From contig DASRWB010000067.1 in assembly GCA_035654775.1 (NCBI GenBank), positions 21,218 to 85,217 of the forward strand: a stretch of DNA of 64,000 nucleotides, written 5' to 3'. The stretch is from HKST-UBA85 sp035654775. Lineage in GTDB: Bacteria > Bacteroidota > Bacteroidia > Flavobacteriales > Flavobacteriaceae. The notes beneath the pieces were generated by a model. It saw only the letters and a list, made by a program, of their open reading frames with translations. It did not search any database and was not told the origin of the DNA. Of this stretch, positions 24,706 to 33,643 are shown piece after piece (position 1 is the first letter of the stretch; every line of letters begins with the position of its first letter). Both the position numbers and the translations under genes were made by a program.

Positions 24706-25239
24706 TTATTGAGGATCGTAAATTTTTTTCAATTCACGAAGTCCTATTTTTAATCTTGATTTTATAGTGCCTAGCGGAATGTCGAGTTCCTCACTGGCTT
24801 CTTGTTGTGTCATGCCTTCAAAAAACAAGGCATTAATGACAATTTGATATTTTTCATCTAGGGTTTTTAAGTGCTTTTTTATGTCCAAAACATCTTGATT
24901 TAAACCTTCCGATGTTATTCTATATACGTTTGAAGCTTCAATTTGGACTTCTTTCTTTGTTTTTTTTGATTCGGAACGTATTTTGTCTATGGCCGTATTG
25001 TAGGCAATGCGGTATAGCCAAGTAAACAGTTTGGCCTTTTCGGAATCGTAGGATTTGGCATTTTTCCATACTTTCACAAAGGTTTCCTGAAGTACGTCTT
25101 GTGCTTGGTCTTGATCATTTATTACTTTTAAAATTACACCATAAAGCGCGTCGGCGTAATTTTCATATAATAATGAAATGGCTTTTTTATCTCCTTCCCG
25201 GAGTAAATGCACTATTTTTTGTTCTAAAGTTAGGCTCAA
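24706..25239 (-). CDS. ECF-type RNA polymerase sigma factor (SigK-like)
   Basis: This 177-residue sigma factor has region 2 (YENYADALYGVILKVI, then DQAQDVLQETFVKVWKN and KLFTWLYRIAYNTAIDKIR) and region 4 (ALFFEGMTQQEASEELDIPLGTIKSRLK, interrupted here only for length). The start is a TTG at 25239: the frame has a stop only 8 codons earlier and no ATG before region 2, and a TATTTTTG promoter element lies 28 bases upstream. It forms a two-gene operon with the RskA-type anti-sigma. Such pairs usually control envelope or oxidative-stress genes and their own promoter. Confidence 0.94.
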   Translation of the reverse strand: MSLTLEQKIVHLLREGDKKAISLLYENYADALYGVILKVINDQDQAQDVLQETFVKVWKNAKSYDSEKAKLFTWLYRIAYNTAIDKIRSESKKTKKEVQIEASNVYRITSEGLNQDVLDIKKHLKTLDEKYQIVINALFFEGMTQQEASEELDIPLGTIKSRLKIGLRELKKIYDPQ

Positions 25240-25267
25240 GTGGGTTATGTAGTGTTTAGTTTATATT

Positions 25268-25275
25268 CAAAAATA
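25268..25275 (-). promoter_or_regulatory. -7 element TATTTTTG of the sigma/anti-sigma operon
   Basis: This is an exact TAnnTTTG match on the minus strand, 28 bases before the TTG start. If this operon is autoregulated by its own sigma factor, a different motif would be expected; this element points to the primary sigma factor. Confidence 0.5.
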
Positions 25276-25291
25276 GCTATTTCTGGGTTAT

Positions 25292-26305
25292 TTACAGAAT
25301 ATTAACTTCGGTTTCAATAGTAATATCAAAAATTTTATGTACGGTTTTTTGAATAAGTTGGGCTAAGTTTAAAATCTCTTTTCCACTTGCTCCGCCATAG
25401 TTTACCAATACCAAGGCTTGATTTTTGTGTACTCCGTAATTTCCTAAGGTTTTTCCTTTAAATCCAGTTTTTTCAATTAACCAGCCTGCTGGAATTTTTA
25501 CATGGGTATTTGAAACCGGATAGCATGGAATATCCGGAAATAATGTTTTTAAGTGATTGTAATGTGTTAGGCTGGTTACCGGGTTTTTAAAAAAACTTCC
25601 ACTGTTGCCTATTTTCTTTGGGTCCGGAAGTTTACTTTGCCTTATACTGATTACGGCATTGGAAACATCGTGTATGGTGGGCGAAGAAATCTTTTTTTTG
25701 GAGAGTTCCTCATTTATGGCGCCATAACCGGTATGTAGGCTGTGTGTATGTTTTGTGAGTTGAAGTGTAACACTCGTTATGATATAGTTTCCTTTCTGAT
25801 CTTGTTTAAAAATGGAATCTCTGTAGCCAAAATTACAATCGGGTTTGGTTAGAGTTTTTAGCTGTTGTTGCTTTATATCTAAAACTTCACAGCTTACAAA
25901 AACATCTTTCAATTCTACACCGTAAGCCCCTATGTTTTGAATGGGAGCACTTCCTAAATTTCCGGGAATCAAAGATAAATTTTCAATGCCTCCGTAGTTT
26001 TTTTCTAGACACCAAAGCACAAATTCATGCCAGTTTTCACCGGCATTTGCTTTAATATGGACGATGTCTTTATCTTCATAGACTAGTTCTTTTCCTTTTA
26101 GATTTACATGAATAACCAATTCGTCTATATCTTTGGTTAAAAGCATATTACTGCCTCCGCCTAATATGAAGATTTTATTGTCTTTATTTGTTTTTAGAAT
26201 GGCTTTCAGCTCTTCGACGGTAGACACGGCTATAAACTGTTTGGCAAGTACATCTATACCAAATGTATTGTAGGGTTTTAAAGATATGTTGTGTAGAATA
26301 TGCAC
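25292..26305 (-). CDS. murB: UDP-N-acetylenolpyruvoylglucosamine reductase
   Basis: This 337-residue FAD enzyme reduces the enolpyruvyl ether to give UDP-N-acetylmuramate in peptidoglycan synthesis. It shows the PCMH FAD-binding segment ILGGGSNMLLT, the substrate region NLSLIPGNLGSAPIQNIGAYG, the catalytic serine in GNSGSFFKNP and AGWLIEKTGFKG near the C-terminus. The pattern is type I MurB. The GTG start follows the aminotransferase stop with no gap, so the two are co-transcribed. Confidence 0.96.
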   Translation of the reverse strand: MHILHNISLKPYNTFGIDVLAKQFIAVSTVEELKAILKTNKDNKIFILGGGSNMLLTKDIDELVIHVNLKGKELVYEDKDIVHIKANAGENWHEFVLWCLEKNYGGIENLSLIPGNLGSAPIQNIGAYGVELKDVFVSCEVLDIKQQQLKTLTKPDCNFGYRDSIFKQDQKGNYIITSVTLQLTKHTHSLHTGYGAINEELSKKKISSPTIHDVSNAVISIRQSKLPDPKKIGNSGSFFKNPVTSLTHYNHLKTLFPDIPCYPVSNTHVKIPAGWLIEKTGFKGKTLGNYGVHKNQALVLVNYGGASGKEILNLAQLIQKTVHKIFDITIETEVNIL

Positions 26306-27496
26306 TTAGTCTTTATAAACTTTTAAAGCTTCTTTTAAAATAGCAACAGCCTTTAGCAAACTGTCATTGTTTAATACGTAGGCAATGCGTATTTGGTTTT
26401 CGCCTACTCCGGGAGTAGAATAGAAACCCGCAGCCGGAGCCACCATAACGGTTTCTCCATTTACATCAAATTTTTCAAGCAGCCATTGGGCAAATTTATC
26501 GGCGCTTTTTACGGGTAATTCTGCAATACAGTAAAAAGCTCCTTTAGGTGTTCCTACTTTTATGCCTTCAATAGTATGTAAAGCTTTGATAAGTGTATTT
26601 CTTCGGGACGTATACTCAGTAATAACCTGATCAAAATAACTTTGCGGTGTATTGAGTGCAGCCTCGCTTGCTATTTGTGCCAAAGTTGGCGGGCTTAAAC
26701 GTGCTTGGGCAAATTTCAAGGCCGTTTGAATAACCGCTTTGTTTTTTGAAACTAAACAACCTATGCGTGCACCACACATACTATATCGTTTGGAAACCGA
26801 ATCAATCATTATGGCGTGTTCTTCTAGTCCGGGTTCACTCATGATAGAATGATGTACATTACCATCGTATACAAACTCTCTGTATACTTCATCAGCAATC
26901 AAAAACAAATTGTGTTTTTTTACCATGGCTGCCAGTTTTTCTATTTCTTCTTTAGAATACAGATAACCGGTTGGGTTTCCGGGGTTACAAATTAAAATGG
27001 CTTTGGTTTTGGGTGTAATGAGTTTCTCAAATTCTTCAATAGGAGGTAAGGCGAAATTATTTTCAATTTTTGAAATAACAGGAACCACTTTAACGCCAGA
27101 TGCAGTAGAAAAACCGTTGTAATTAGCATAAAAAGGTTCAGGAATAATAATTTCATCACCAACATCGGCTATGGTTCCAAAAGCAAAAAGCAAGGCTTCA
27201 CTGCCGCCAGTAGTAACTATAATGTCATCATGTGTAACATCTATGTTGTTTTTTTTATAATAATGGGCTATTTTATTGCGGTAGTCTTCAGAACCTTCAG
27301 AACGGGTATAAGCCAAGATATCCAAGGAATGAATTTTTACAGCATCAAGGGCTATTTCAGGAGTTTTAATGTCGGGTTGACCTATGTTGAGGTGATAAAC
27401 AGTTTTTCCTTGCTTGTAAGCCTTTTCTGCGTAAGGAACCAATTTTCTGATAGGTGATTCCGGCATTGCTTTTCCTTTTTGTGATATTTCTGGCAT
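26306..27496 (-). CDS. PLP-dependent class I/II aminotransferase (aspartate-aminotransferase-like)
   Basis: This is a fold-type I aminotransferase. Motifs are YHLNIGQPDIKTPE near the N-terminus, TTGGSEALLFAF (cofactor phosphate), CNPGNPTGY, ADEVYREFVYDG and the Schiff-base lysine in DSVSKRYSMCGARIG. I choose the ATG at 27496 (397 codons including stop); the upstream TTG at 27520 lies in the predicted promoter (CAACTTTG, one mismatch from TAnnTTTG). The exact amino-acid pair cannot be read from the sequence; aspartate, aromatic or alanine transamination are all possible. It is directly joined to murB. Confidence 0.93.
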   Translation of the reverse strand: MPEISQKGKAMPESPIRKLVPYAEKAYKQGKTVYHLNIGQPDIKTPEIALDAVKIHSLDILAYTRSEGSEDYRNKIAHYYKKNNIDVTHDDIIVTTGGSEALLFAFGTIADVGDEIIIPEPFYANYNGFSTASGVKVVPVISKIENNFALPPIEEFEKLITPKTKAILICNPGNPTGYLYSKEEIEKLAAMVKKHNLFLIADEVYREFVYDGNVHHSIMSEPGLEEHAIMIDSVSKRYSMCGARIGCLVSKNKAVIQTALKFAQARLSPPTLAQIASEAALNTPQSYFDQVITEYTSRRNTLIKALHTIEGIKVGTPKGAFYCIAELPVKSADKFAQWLLEKFDVNGETVMVAPAAGFYSTPGVGENQIRIAYVLNNDSLLKAVAILKEALKVYKD

Positions 27497-27615
27497 AGTA
27501 CTAAAAATTTTAAAGGGCAAAGTTGCGAAAATTATCTTAAAATTTTTTTAAAAAACAAGTATAAATAACAGCTATGCCCTAAAATTAATTACCTTGATAG
27601 TATTAAATTCAAAAT

Positions 27616-28950
27616 ATGATTTTACGAGCAATCTTTGTGTGTTTTTTTCTTGTTTTGTCTTCTGTTGCAAAATCGCAGGATGCGTTTTCAATTTTGAAAG
27701 GAGATAAAAGCAAAAAAATTAGATTTAAGCTTGTAAATAATTTAATTTTTATTCCGGTTGATGTAAACGGAACAGAATTAACATTTTTGCTGGATACAGG
27801 AGTTAGCAAGCCTATAATTTTTAGTTTTCCCTTTATAGAAGAAGTACTTAAAATAGAAGATACTGAGAAAATTTATATACGTGGTTTAGGTGGCGGAGAA
27901 CCTGTTGAAGCCATTAAATCTAAAAACAATCGCATTCTGGCGGGTAATGTTATAAACACGAATCAGGAACTCTATATTGTTTTTGATGCGTCGCTTAATT
28001 TCGCCCCAAGATTGGGAATGCCAGTGCATGGGATACTGGGTTCAGATTTTTTTGAAAATTTTGTGGTTGAAATTAATTATTCATCAAAATATATCCGAAT
28101 GTATAATCCCGAAACGTATAGCTATAAAAACTGCAGAAAATGTACGTTAATTGATATTGAAATGCATAACGACAAGCCCTACTTGCAGGGCGAAATTGAA
28201 ATTAAATCAAAAAAAATACCGGTAAAATTATTGATAGACTCCGGTGGAAGCGATTCTCTATGGTTGTTTGAAAACGACTCCATAAATCTTCAAGACAAAA
28301 AGTTTTTTGAAGATTTTTTGGGACATGGACTAAGCGGTAGCGTGTATGGCAAACGTTCAAAACTAAAAAGCTTTACACTGGCAGATTTTAAATTCCTTAA
28401 TCCTAATGTCGCTTTTCCCGATACTTTATCCTTTCATCCTTCTGCCAGAATTAAAGATAGAAATGGCAGTATTTCAGGAAATATTTTAAAACGGTTTAAT
28501 TTAATAGTAGATTACAAAAACAAGAAAATTCAACTAAAAAAGAACAGGTATTTTAAAGAAAAATTCAGTTACAACAAAAGTGGAATGGAGTTGGAGCATA
28601 GTGGGATAAGGCTATTGCAGGAAGAAGTGCACGATTTTCAAAACAACAATCCTTTTTCACCAACGGCAGAAAATGCAGGTACGGTAAATCTTTTACTGGA
28701 GAGAAGATACAGGCTTTCTGTAAAACCGGCATACGCTATCGTAGAATTAAGAAAAAATTCCCCGGCAGAAAAGGCGGGTTTACAGCTAGGCGATGTTATT
28801 ATACGAATTAATGGTAAAGAAACCCACCGCATGGAGTTGCAGCAAGTAATGGCAATGTTTTATGAAGAAGAAGGCAGCATGATACGTGTTAAAATAGAAC
28901 GAGATGGAAAACTTATGGTTTTTAACTTTAAACTGGAAAATCTGCTGTAA
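27616..28950 (+). CDS. Exported retropepsin-like aspartyl protease with PDZ domain
   Basis: This 444-residue protein has a signal peptide (IFVCFFLVLSSVAKSQ). Two aspartyl-protease active-site motifs occur in one chain: LLDTG with D60 and LLIDSGG with D208, so one polypeptide could supply both catalytic aspartates of a pepsin-like dimer. ILGSDFF and ISGNILKRFN are the typical flap/loop motifs that follow each half. A PDZ domain fills about residues 365-440 (NSPAEKAGLQLGDVIIRING). The usual annotation is aspartyl protease family protein. It is likely periplasmic or surface-exposed. It ends at a bidirectional terminator. Confidence 0.92.
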   Translation: MILRAIFVCFFLVLSSVAKSQDAFSILKGDKSKKIRFKLVNNLIFIPVDVNGTELTFLLDTGVSKPIIFSFPFIEEVLKIEDTEKIYIRGLGGGEPVEAIKSKNNRILAGNVINTNQELYIVFDASLNFAPRLGMPVHGILGSDFFENFVVEINYSSKYIRMYNPETYSYKNCRKCTLIDIEMHNDKPYLQGEIEIKSKKIPVKLLIDSGGSDSLWLFENDSINLQDKKFFEDFLGHGLSGSVYGKRSKLKSFTLADFKFLNPNVAFPDTLSFHPSARIKDRNGSISGNILKRFNLIVDYKNKKIQLKKNRYFKEKFSYNKSGMELEHSGIRLLQEEVHDFQNNNPFSPTAENAGTVNLLLERRYRLSVKPAYAIVELRKNSPAEKAGLQLGDVIIRINGKETHRMELQQVMAMFYEEEGSMIRVKIERDGKLMVFNFKLENLL

Positions 28951-28994
28951 AATAAAAAGGTCCTTTTTCCACATGGAGAAAGGACCTTTTTATT
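28951..28994. terminator. Bidirectional terminator between convergent genes
   Basis: A 16-bp stem (AATAAAAAGGTCCTTT against AAAGGACCTTTTTATT) with A-rich and T-rich arms on both sides serves the plus-strand protease gene and the minus-strand DUF1573 gene. Confidence 0.9.
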
Positions 28995-29012
28995 TATTAT
29001 AATGGTAAAACA

Positions 29013-29438
29013 TTACTGCTCCATAACACTTTTATCTTTCTTTGTTAATACGCTGGTTTTAGAAGGGTCTATTACTTCACCTTTAATTTTTAAAGCCACT
29101 GTTGGCGTATCCGCATTAGAAGTTACAGTAATGGTTTTTCTTATAGGGTTAACTCTGTTGGTGTCATACTTTACTTGAATTTCACCACTTTCCCCGGGTA
29201 GAATAGCTTCTTTAGGCCATTGAGGTACTGTACAGCCACAACTGGATTTCACATTGGAAATTATCAATGGAGCATTTCCGGTATTTGTAAACTCAAAAGT
29301 TCTTAATCCATCCGCTCCTTTTTCAATAGTGCCGTAATCTATTTCAGTAGTTTTAAATTCTAACTTTGCTACTTTTTCCTGAGCTAAAACGGTAAAACTA
29401 AAAAATCCTAAAAACAAAATTGTAATTAACTGTTTCAT
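29013..29438 (-). CDS. DUF1573 exported protein
   Basis: This 141-residue protein has a signal peptide (ITILFLGFFSFTVLAQ) and a single immunoglobulin-like DUF1573 domain: DYGTIEKGADGLRTFEFTN, then SNVKSSCGCTVPQWPKE with the conserved CGC, and GEIQVKYDTNRVNP. The domain is abundant in Bacteroidota envelopes and may bind copper or act as a structural module; its function is not established. It is monocistronic, with a 175-base gap to divergent valS in which a near-match -7 (TAACTTTA) is the only signal for this gene. Confidence 0.92.
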   Translation of the reverse strand: MKQLITILFLGFFSFTVLAQEKVAKLEFKTTEIDYGTIEKGADGLRTFEFTNTGNAPLIISNVKSSCGCTVPQWPKEAILPGESGEIQVKYDTNRVNPIRKTITVTSNADTPTVALKIKGEVIDPSKTSVLTKKDKSVMEQ

Positions 29439-29577
29439 TATATTTTTATTTTAAAGTTATTGTAAACATACTTACTTTTTGTGCTTTTAACAAAAAAAAT
29501 AGACGTATTGCATGTTAAATTTAATTTATCAGTATGCGGTATTGACTATCTAATTTCGAAAACCAACAAAATATAAG

Positions 29578-29585
29578 TACTTTTG
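29578..29585 (+). promoter_or_regulatory. -7 element TACTTTTG of valS
   Basis: This is an exact TAnnTTTG match, 28 bases before the valS ATG. I saw no T-box-like or leader-peptide structure in this short leader. Confidence 0.5.
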
Positions 29586-29613
29586 CATATTATTTCAAAA
29601 ACTATTCCAAAGT

Positions 29614-32247
29614 ATGCAAATGCCTTCAAAATATGATGCTTCATCGGTAGAGAGCAAGTGGTACAAATATTGGATGGAAAATAACTATTTTCATTCAAAA
29701 CCTGATCATAGAGAACCTTATACCATAGTTATTCCACCTCCAAATGTTACCGGCATTCTACATATGGGGCATATGCTTAACAATACCATACAAGATGTAC
29801 TGATACGTCGAGCTCGGTTACTAGGTAAAAATGCGTGCTGGGTGCCCGGTACAGATCACGCCTCAATAGCAACTGAAGCCAAGGTGGTTGCTAAGCTTAA
29901 AGAGCAAGGTATAGATAAAAATTCGCTTACCCGTGAAGCGTTCCTAAAACATGCCTGGGACTGGACACATCAATATGGTGGTGTAATTCTGGAACAGCTA
30001 AAAAAGCTAGGGTGTTCCTGTGACTGGGATAGAACAAAGTTCACTATGGATGACGATATGTCAGCGTCAGTAATTAAAGTTTTTGTTGACCTTTACAATA
30101 AAGGATACATTTACCGAGGCTACCGAATGGTTAACTGGGATCCTGAAGCCCAAACCACACTTTCTGATGAAGAAGTGGTGTATGAAGAAAAAACAGACAC
30201 GCTATACTACGTAAACTATAAAATTCAAGATGAAGAAGCCTATGTTACGGTAGCTACCACTCGTCCGGAAACTATTTTGGGGGACACAGCAGTTTGTATC
30301 AATCCAAATGATGAACGCTTTACACATCTAAAAGGAAAAAAGGTTATAGTACCCATATGTAATCGGGTGGTTCCTATCATAGAAGACGATTATGTAGATG
30401 TAGAATTTGGAACAGGATGTCTAAAGGTAACACCCGCACACGATGTAAACGACAAAGAAATTGGCGATAGGCATAACCTAGAAATAATTGATGTTTTACA
30501 TCCCAATGGAACGCTCAACAGTTTTGGACTACATCATCAAGGAAAAGATAGAGTAGTGGCCAGAAAAGACGTTGCAAACGAGCTGGAAGCCATGGGTATT
30601 TTAATGAAAACAGAAAAAATTACACACAATGTGGGTACTTCCGAACGTACCAAAGCAATAATAGAACCACGCCTAAGCGACCAATGGTTTTTAAACATGG
30701 AAGAACTGGTAAAACCGGCTATTAAAGCCGTTTTAGAAACTCAAGACATAAAGTTGTTTCCCAAAAAGTTTGAAAACACTTACAAACACTGGATGGAAAA
30801 CATTCGCGATTGGAACATTTCCAGACAACTTTGGTGGGGACAACAAATACCTGCTTATTATTATGGAGAAGGAAAAGACGATTTTGTGGTTGCCGAAAAC
30901 CTGGATCAGGCATTGGAACTAGCCAAACAAAAAACCAAAAATAATACACTTACCAAGGAAAACCTTACACAAGATGCTGATGCTTTAGATACTTGGTTTT
31001 CTTCGTGGTTATGGCCAATTAGTGTTTTTAATGGAATTTTAAATCCTGAAAACGAAGAAATTAACTATTACTACCCAACCAACGATTTGGTTACCGGTCC
31101 AGATATCTTGTTTTTCTGGGTAGCCCGAATGATTATTGCCGGCTATGAATATCGAAATGAAAAACCCTTTCAAAATGTATATTTAACCGGATTGGTACGC
31201 GACAAACAGCGCCGAAAAATGTCCAAATCTTTAGGGAATTCACCGGATGCTTTAAAACTCATAGACGATTACGGAGCCGATGGTGTTCGAGTTGGATTAC
31301 TGCTTAGTGCAGCTGCAGGAAACGATTTGCTGTTTGACGAAGCATTGTGTCAACAAGGAAAGCAATTTGCCAATAAAATCTGGAATGCCTTTAGGTTGGT
31401 AAAAGGCTGGCAAGTGAGTGAAGAACTGCCTCAACCACAATCAAGTAAAATAGCTATAGAATGGTATCAAGCCAAATTCCAAACTACACTTGTTGAAATA
31501 GAAGCCCATTTCAGTAAATATAGACTAAGCGATGCTTTAATGGCCACCTATAAGCTTATTTGGGATGATTTTGCTTCCTGGTTGCTCGAGATTGTAAAAC
31601 CCGGTTTTGGTCAGCCTATTGACAGAAAAACCTTGCAGGAAGTCCTTTCGGTTTTTGAGGATAATTTAAAAATTCTCCATCCGTTTATGCCTTTCCTGAC
31701 CGAAGAAATTTGGCACTATATTGCTGAAAGAACTCCTGATAATGCTTTGATTATATCATCTTGGCCACAAACTAAAAAGACAGATTCTGGTTTAATTACC
31801 GGTTTTGAATTTACTCAAGACGTTATTTCAGCAATACGAACCCTTCGAAAAGAAAAAAATATTTCCTTTAAAGAAAAAATCAACTTGTCTGTACTTAATA
31901 ACGAGAATACAGATGCAAGATTTGATGAGATTATACGTAAACTGGGAAATATAGAATCAATGGAATATGTAAATAAAGCCCTTGAAGGTGCATTAACATT
32001 CAGGGTGAAATCCAATGAATATTTTATTCCGGTAAGCGGAAATGTAGACCTTGAAACTGAAATCAATAAATTGACAGAAGAGCTTGCGTATACCGAAGGG
32101 TTTTTAAAATCAGTCCAAAAAAAGTTAGCCAATGAGCGTTTTGTGAGTAATGCTCCGGAACAAGTTGTGGCTGTGGAAAAGCAAAAAGAAGCAGATGCTT
32201 TGGCTAAAATTGAAACCATTAAGGCTAGTTTGGCAGCATTGAAGTAA
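29614..32247 (+). CDS. valS: Valyl-tRNA synthetase
   Basis: This 877-residue class I synthetase charges tRNA-Val. The HIGH motif appears as HMGH (residues 50-53, PPPNVTGILHMGH) and KMSKS is at 535-539. The CP1 editing domain (TTRPETILGDTAVC) that removes mischarged Thr lies between. The C-terminus holds the family's helical coiled-coil arm (EINKLTEELAYTEGFLKSVQ on). Length is typical. ATGs at 29614 and 29620 are both possible starts. The gene ends 9 bases before a convergent glycosyltransferase gene. Confidence 0.97.
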   Translation: MQMPSKYDASSVESKWYKYWMENNYFHSKPDHREPYTIVIPPPNVTGILHMGHMLNNTIQDVLIRRARLLGKNACWVPGTDHASIATEAKVVAKLKEQGIDKNSLTREAFLKHAWDWTHQYGGVILEQLKKLGCSCDWDRTKFTMDDDMSASVIKVFVDLYNKGYIYRGYRMVNWDPEAQTTLSDEEVVYEEKTDTLYYVNYKIQDEEAYVTVATTRPETILGDTAVCINPNDERFTHLKGKKVIVPICNRVVPIIEDDYVDVEFGTGCLKVTPAHDVNDKEIGDRHNLEIIDVLHPNGTLNSFGLHHQGKDRVVARKDVANELEAMGILMKTEKITHNVGTSERTKAIIEPRLSDQWFLNMEELVKPAIKAVLETQDIKLFPKKFENTYKHWMENIRDWNISRQLWWGQQIPAYYYGEGKDDFVVAENLDQALELAKQKTKNNTLTKENLTQDADALDTWFSSWLWPISVFNGILNPENEEINYYYPTNDLVTGPDILFFWVARMIIAGYEYRNEKPFQNVYLTGLVRDKQRRKMSKSLGNSPDALKLIDDYGADGVRVGLLLSAAAGNDLLFDEALCQQGKQFANKIWNAFRLVKGWQVSEELPQPQSSKIAIEWYQAKFQTTLVEIEAHFSKYRLSDALMATYKLIWDDFASWLLEIVKPGFGQPIDRKTLQEVLSVFEDNLKILHPFMPFLTEEIWHYIAERTPDNALIISSWPQTKKTDSGLITGFEFTQDVISAIRTLRKEKNISFKEKINLSVLNNENTDARFDEIIRKLGNIESMEYVNKALEGALTFRVKSNEYFIPVSGNVDLETEINKLTEELAYTEGFLKSVQKKLANERFVSNAPEQVVAVEKQKEADALAKIETIKASLAALK

Positions 32248-32256
32248 AAGTATAGG

Positions 32257-33096
32257 TTAAGAAAACATTTTTTTCCAACGAAATCTTCGGATAAATTTGC
32301 CTTGTTCCGGTGTGACTAAAGGTTCAGCCTTATTTTTTTTAGCCTTAAAATACCCTTTTATGTAATCTTTAAAAAGTCCAAGATTATGTTTTTTACAGGC
32401 AAGTTTTAAAGCAGAAATTAAAGTAAGAATAAAGCCGTAGCGCATTTTGTACATGGCTTCACCCTGAAGGAATTTGGAAGCATTGTTATAGGTAGAACCC
32501 GTTGGCTTAAGGTGAACAACTTTAAGAGAGTCATCGGTTAATATTTCCCAGCCGTAGTATTTTGCCAAAAGTTCATCAACCGTATCCCAGCCCATAGCGT
32601 TTTTTAATCCGCCAATTTCATGAAAACAGGCTTTTCGGTAAGCCTTAAGTGCACCGCGAATGTGATCTTTTCGAGTTAGGTTTTCCAGAATCAATTTGTC
32701 CTTTTTTTGAAAGTAGCAGTGTCCGGCGACCATTCCCAGTTTTGGATTGTTTTTAAAGTGAATACAGAGTGTTTCCAGGTAGTTTTCAGGAAAGACAAGG
32801 TCGGCATCGAATTTACAGAGGATATCGTAATTCTCATCAAGGGTTTCAAATCCGGTATAAAAAGCTTGAATAATTTTTGCGCCCGGTAAATGCGCTTTAG
32901 AAGAGTGTTTGTTAATCAGACGGATAAAGGTGTGCTTGTTTGTAAATTCTTTTACAATAGCTTCAGTATTATCCGTAGAATGGTCATTCACGATCACAAT
33001 TTTTTTTGGCAACAGGGTTTGCCTTGTTAGCGAGGCTAGTGTTTTTCCTATGAAGGATGCTTCGTTATGTGCCGGTATGACAATGTAGAAATTCAA
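32257..33096 (-). CDS. Family 2 glycosyltransferase
   Basis: This 279-residue GT-A protein has YIVIPAHNEASFIGKTL, IVIVNDHSTDNTEAIV and the DxD in CKFDADLVFPENYL; GGLKNAMGWDTVDELL is the acceptor-side segment. There is no membrane helix. The start is a TTG, as no ATG precedes the conserved VIPAHNE strand. It follows a methyltransferase and a KAS III-like gene in the same direction (24 bases from the methyltransferase), which suggests a small operon for modifying a lipid or cell-surface glycan. Specificity is unknown. Confidence 0.9.
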   Translation of the reverse strand: MNFYIVIPAHNEASFIGKTLASLTRQTLLPKKIVIVNDHSTDNTEAIVKEFTNKHTFIRLINKHSSKAHLPGAKIIQAFYTGFETLDENYDILCKFDADLVFPENYLETLCIHFKNNPKLGMVAGHCYFQKKDKLILENLTRKDHIRGALKAYRKACFHEIGGLKNAMGWDTVDELLAKYYGWEILTDDSLKVVHLKPTGSTYNNASKFLQGEAMYKMRYGFILTLISALKLACKKHNLGLFKDYIKGYFKAKKNKAEPLVTPEQGKFIRRFRWKKMFS

Positions 33097-33120
33097 GATT
33101 GAAAGGTTGGAAGTACAAAG

Positions 33121-33642
33121 TTACACTCTTTCTGCATATACAATATAGTATCTTGGTGTAAACCACCTTAACAAAGGTCTAAAACCTATTTTTTTAGTTG
33201 GATTTGTCCATTTTTCACTAGCTATAATTTTCCATCCTGATTTTTCTAATAACCAATCAAATTGCCAGTCTTCAAATTCGTGAAAATGTCGGTCGCGCAT
33301 ATCGGTTTTACTTCTGTAGGCTGAAGAAAACCACAGTCTTAATGGAACACTTGCTACCAGTTTATTCGCTTTTATGGCTTTTAGAACAGTATAGGGTGAT
33401 ACCAGATGTTCCAGAATTTCAAATGCAGTAACTACTTTTGCATCAGCATTTTCAGCAGATGATGTGTTGAGGTCTAAATCTTCACCTTGTGTATTTTTTA
33501 CTTGATAACCTTCACTCTGCATTAGCTTAGACAAAGGATTTTCAATACCCAAATCTAAAATAGTGGAAGTTTCCGGGACGTGTTTTCTTAAGAAAGTTAT
33601 TGTTTTTTTATATCGTTTGGTTGGAAAATTATTTTTATACAT
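33121..33642 (-). CDS. Class I SAM-dependent methyltransferase
   Basis: This protein of about 173 residues has motif I TSTILDLGIENPLSK and the post-II motif VVTAFEILEHLVSPY, typical of the Methyltransf_11/23-like class. The ATG at 33642 directly follows the KAS III stop with one base between; a longer frame from 33705 would overlap that gene and adds no conserved sequence. The DLG variant (lacking the usual GxGxG run) and the short length suggest a small-molecule or lipid/glycan substrate. The substrate cannot be assigned. Confidence 0.85.
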   Translation of the reverse strand: MYKNNFPTKRYKKTITFLRKHVPETSTILDLGIENPLSKLMQSEGYQVKNTQGEDLDLNTSSAENADAKVVTAFEILEHLVSPYTVLKAIKANKLVASVPLRLWFSSAYRSKTDMRDRHFHEFEDWQFDWLLEKSGWKIIASEKWTNPTKKIGFRPLLRWFTPRYYIVYAERV

Positions 33643-33643
33643 A

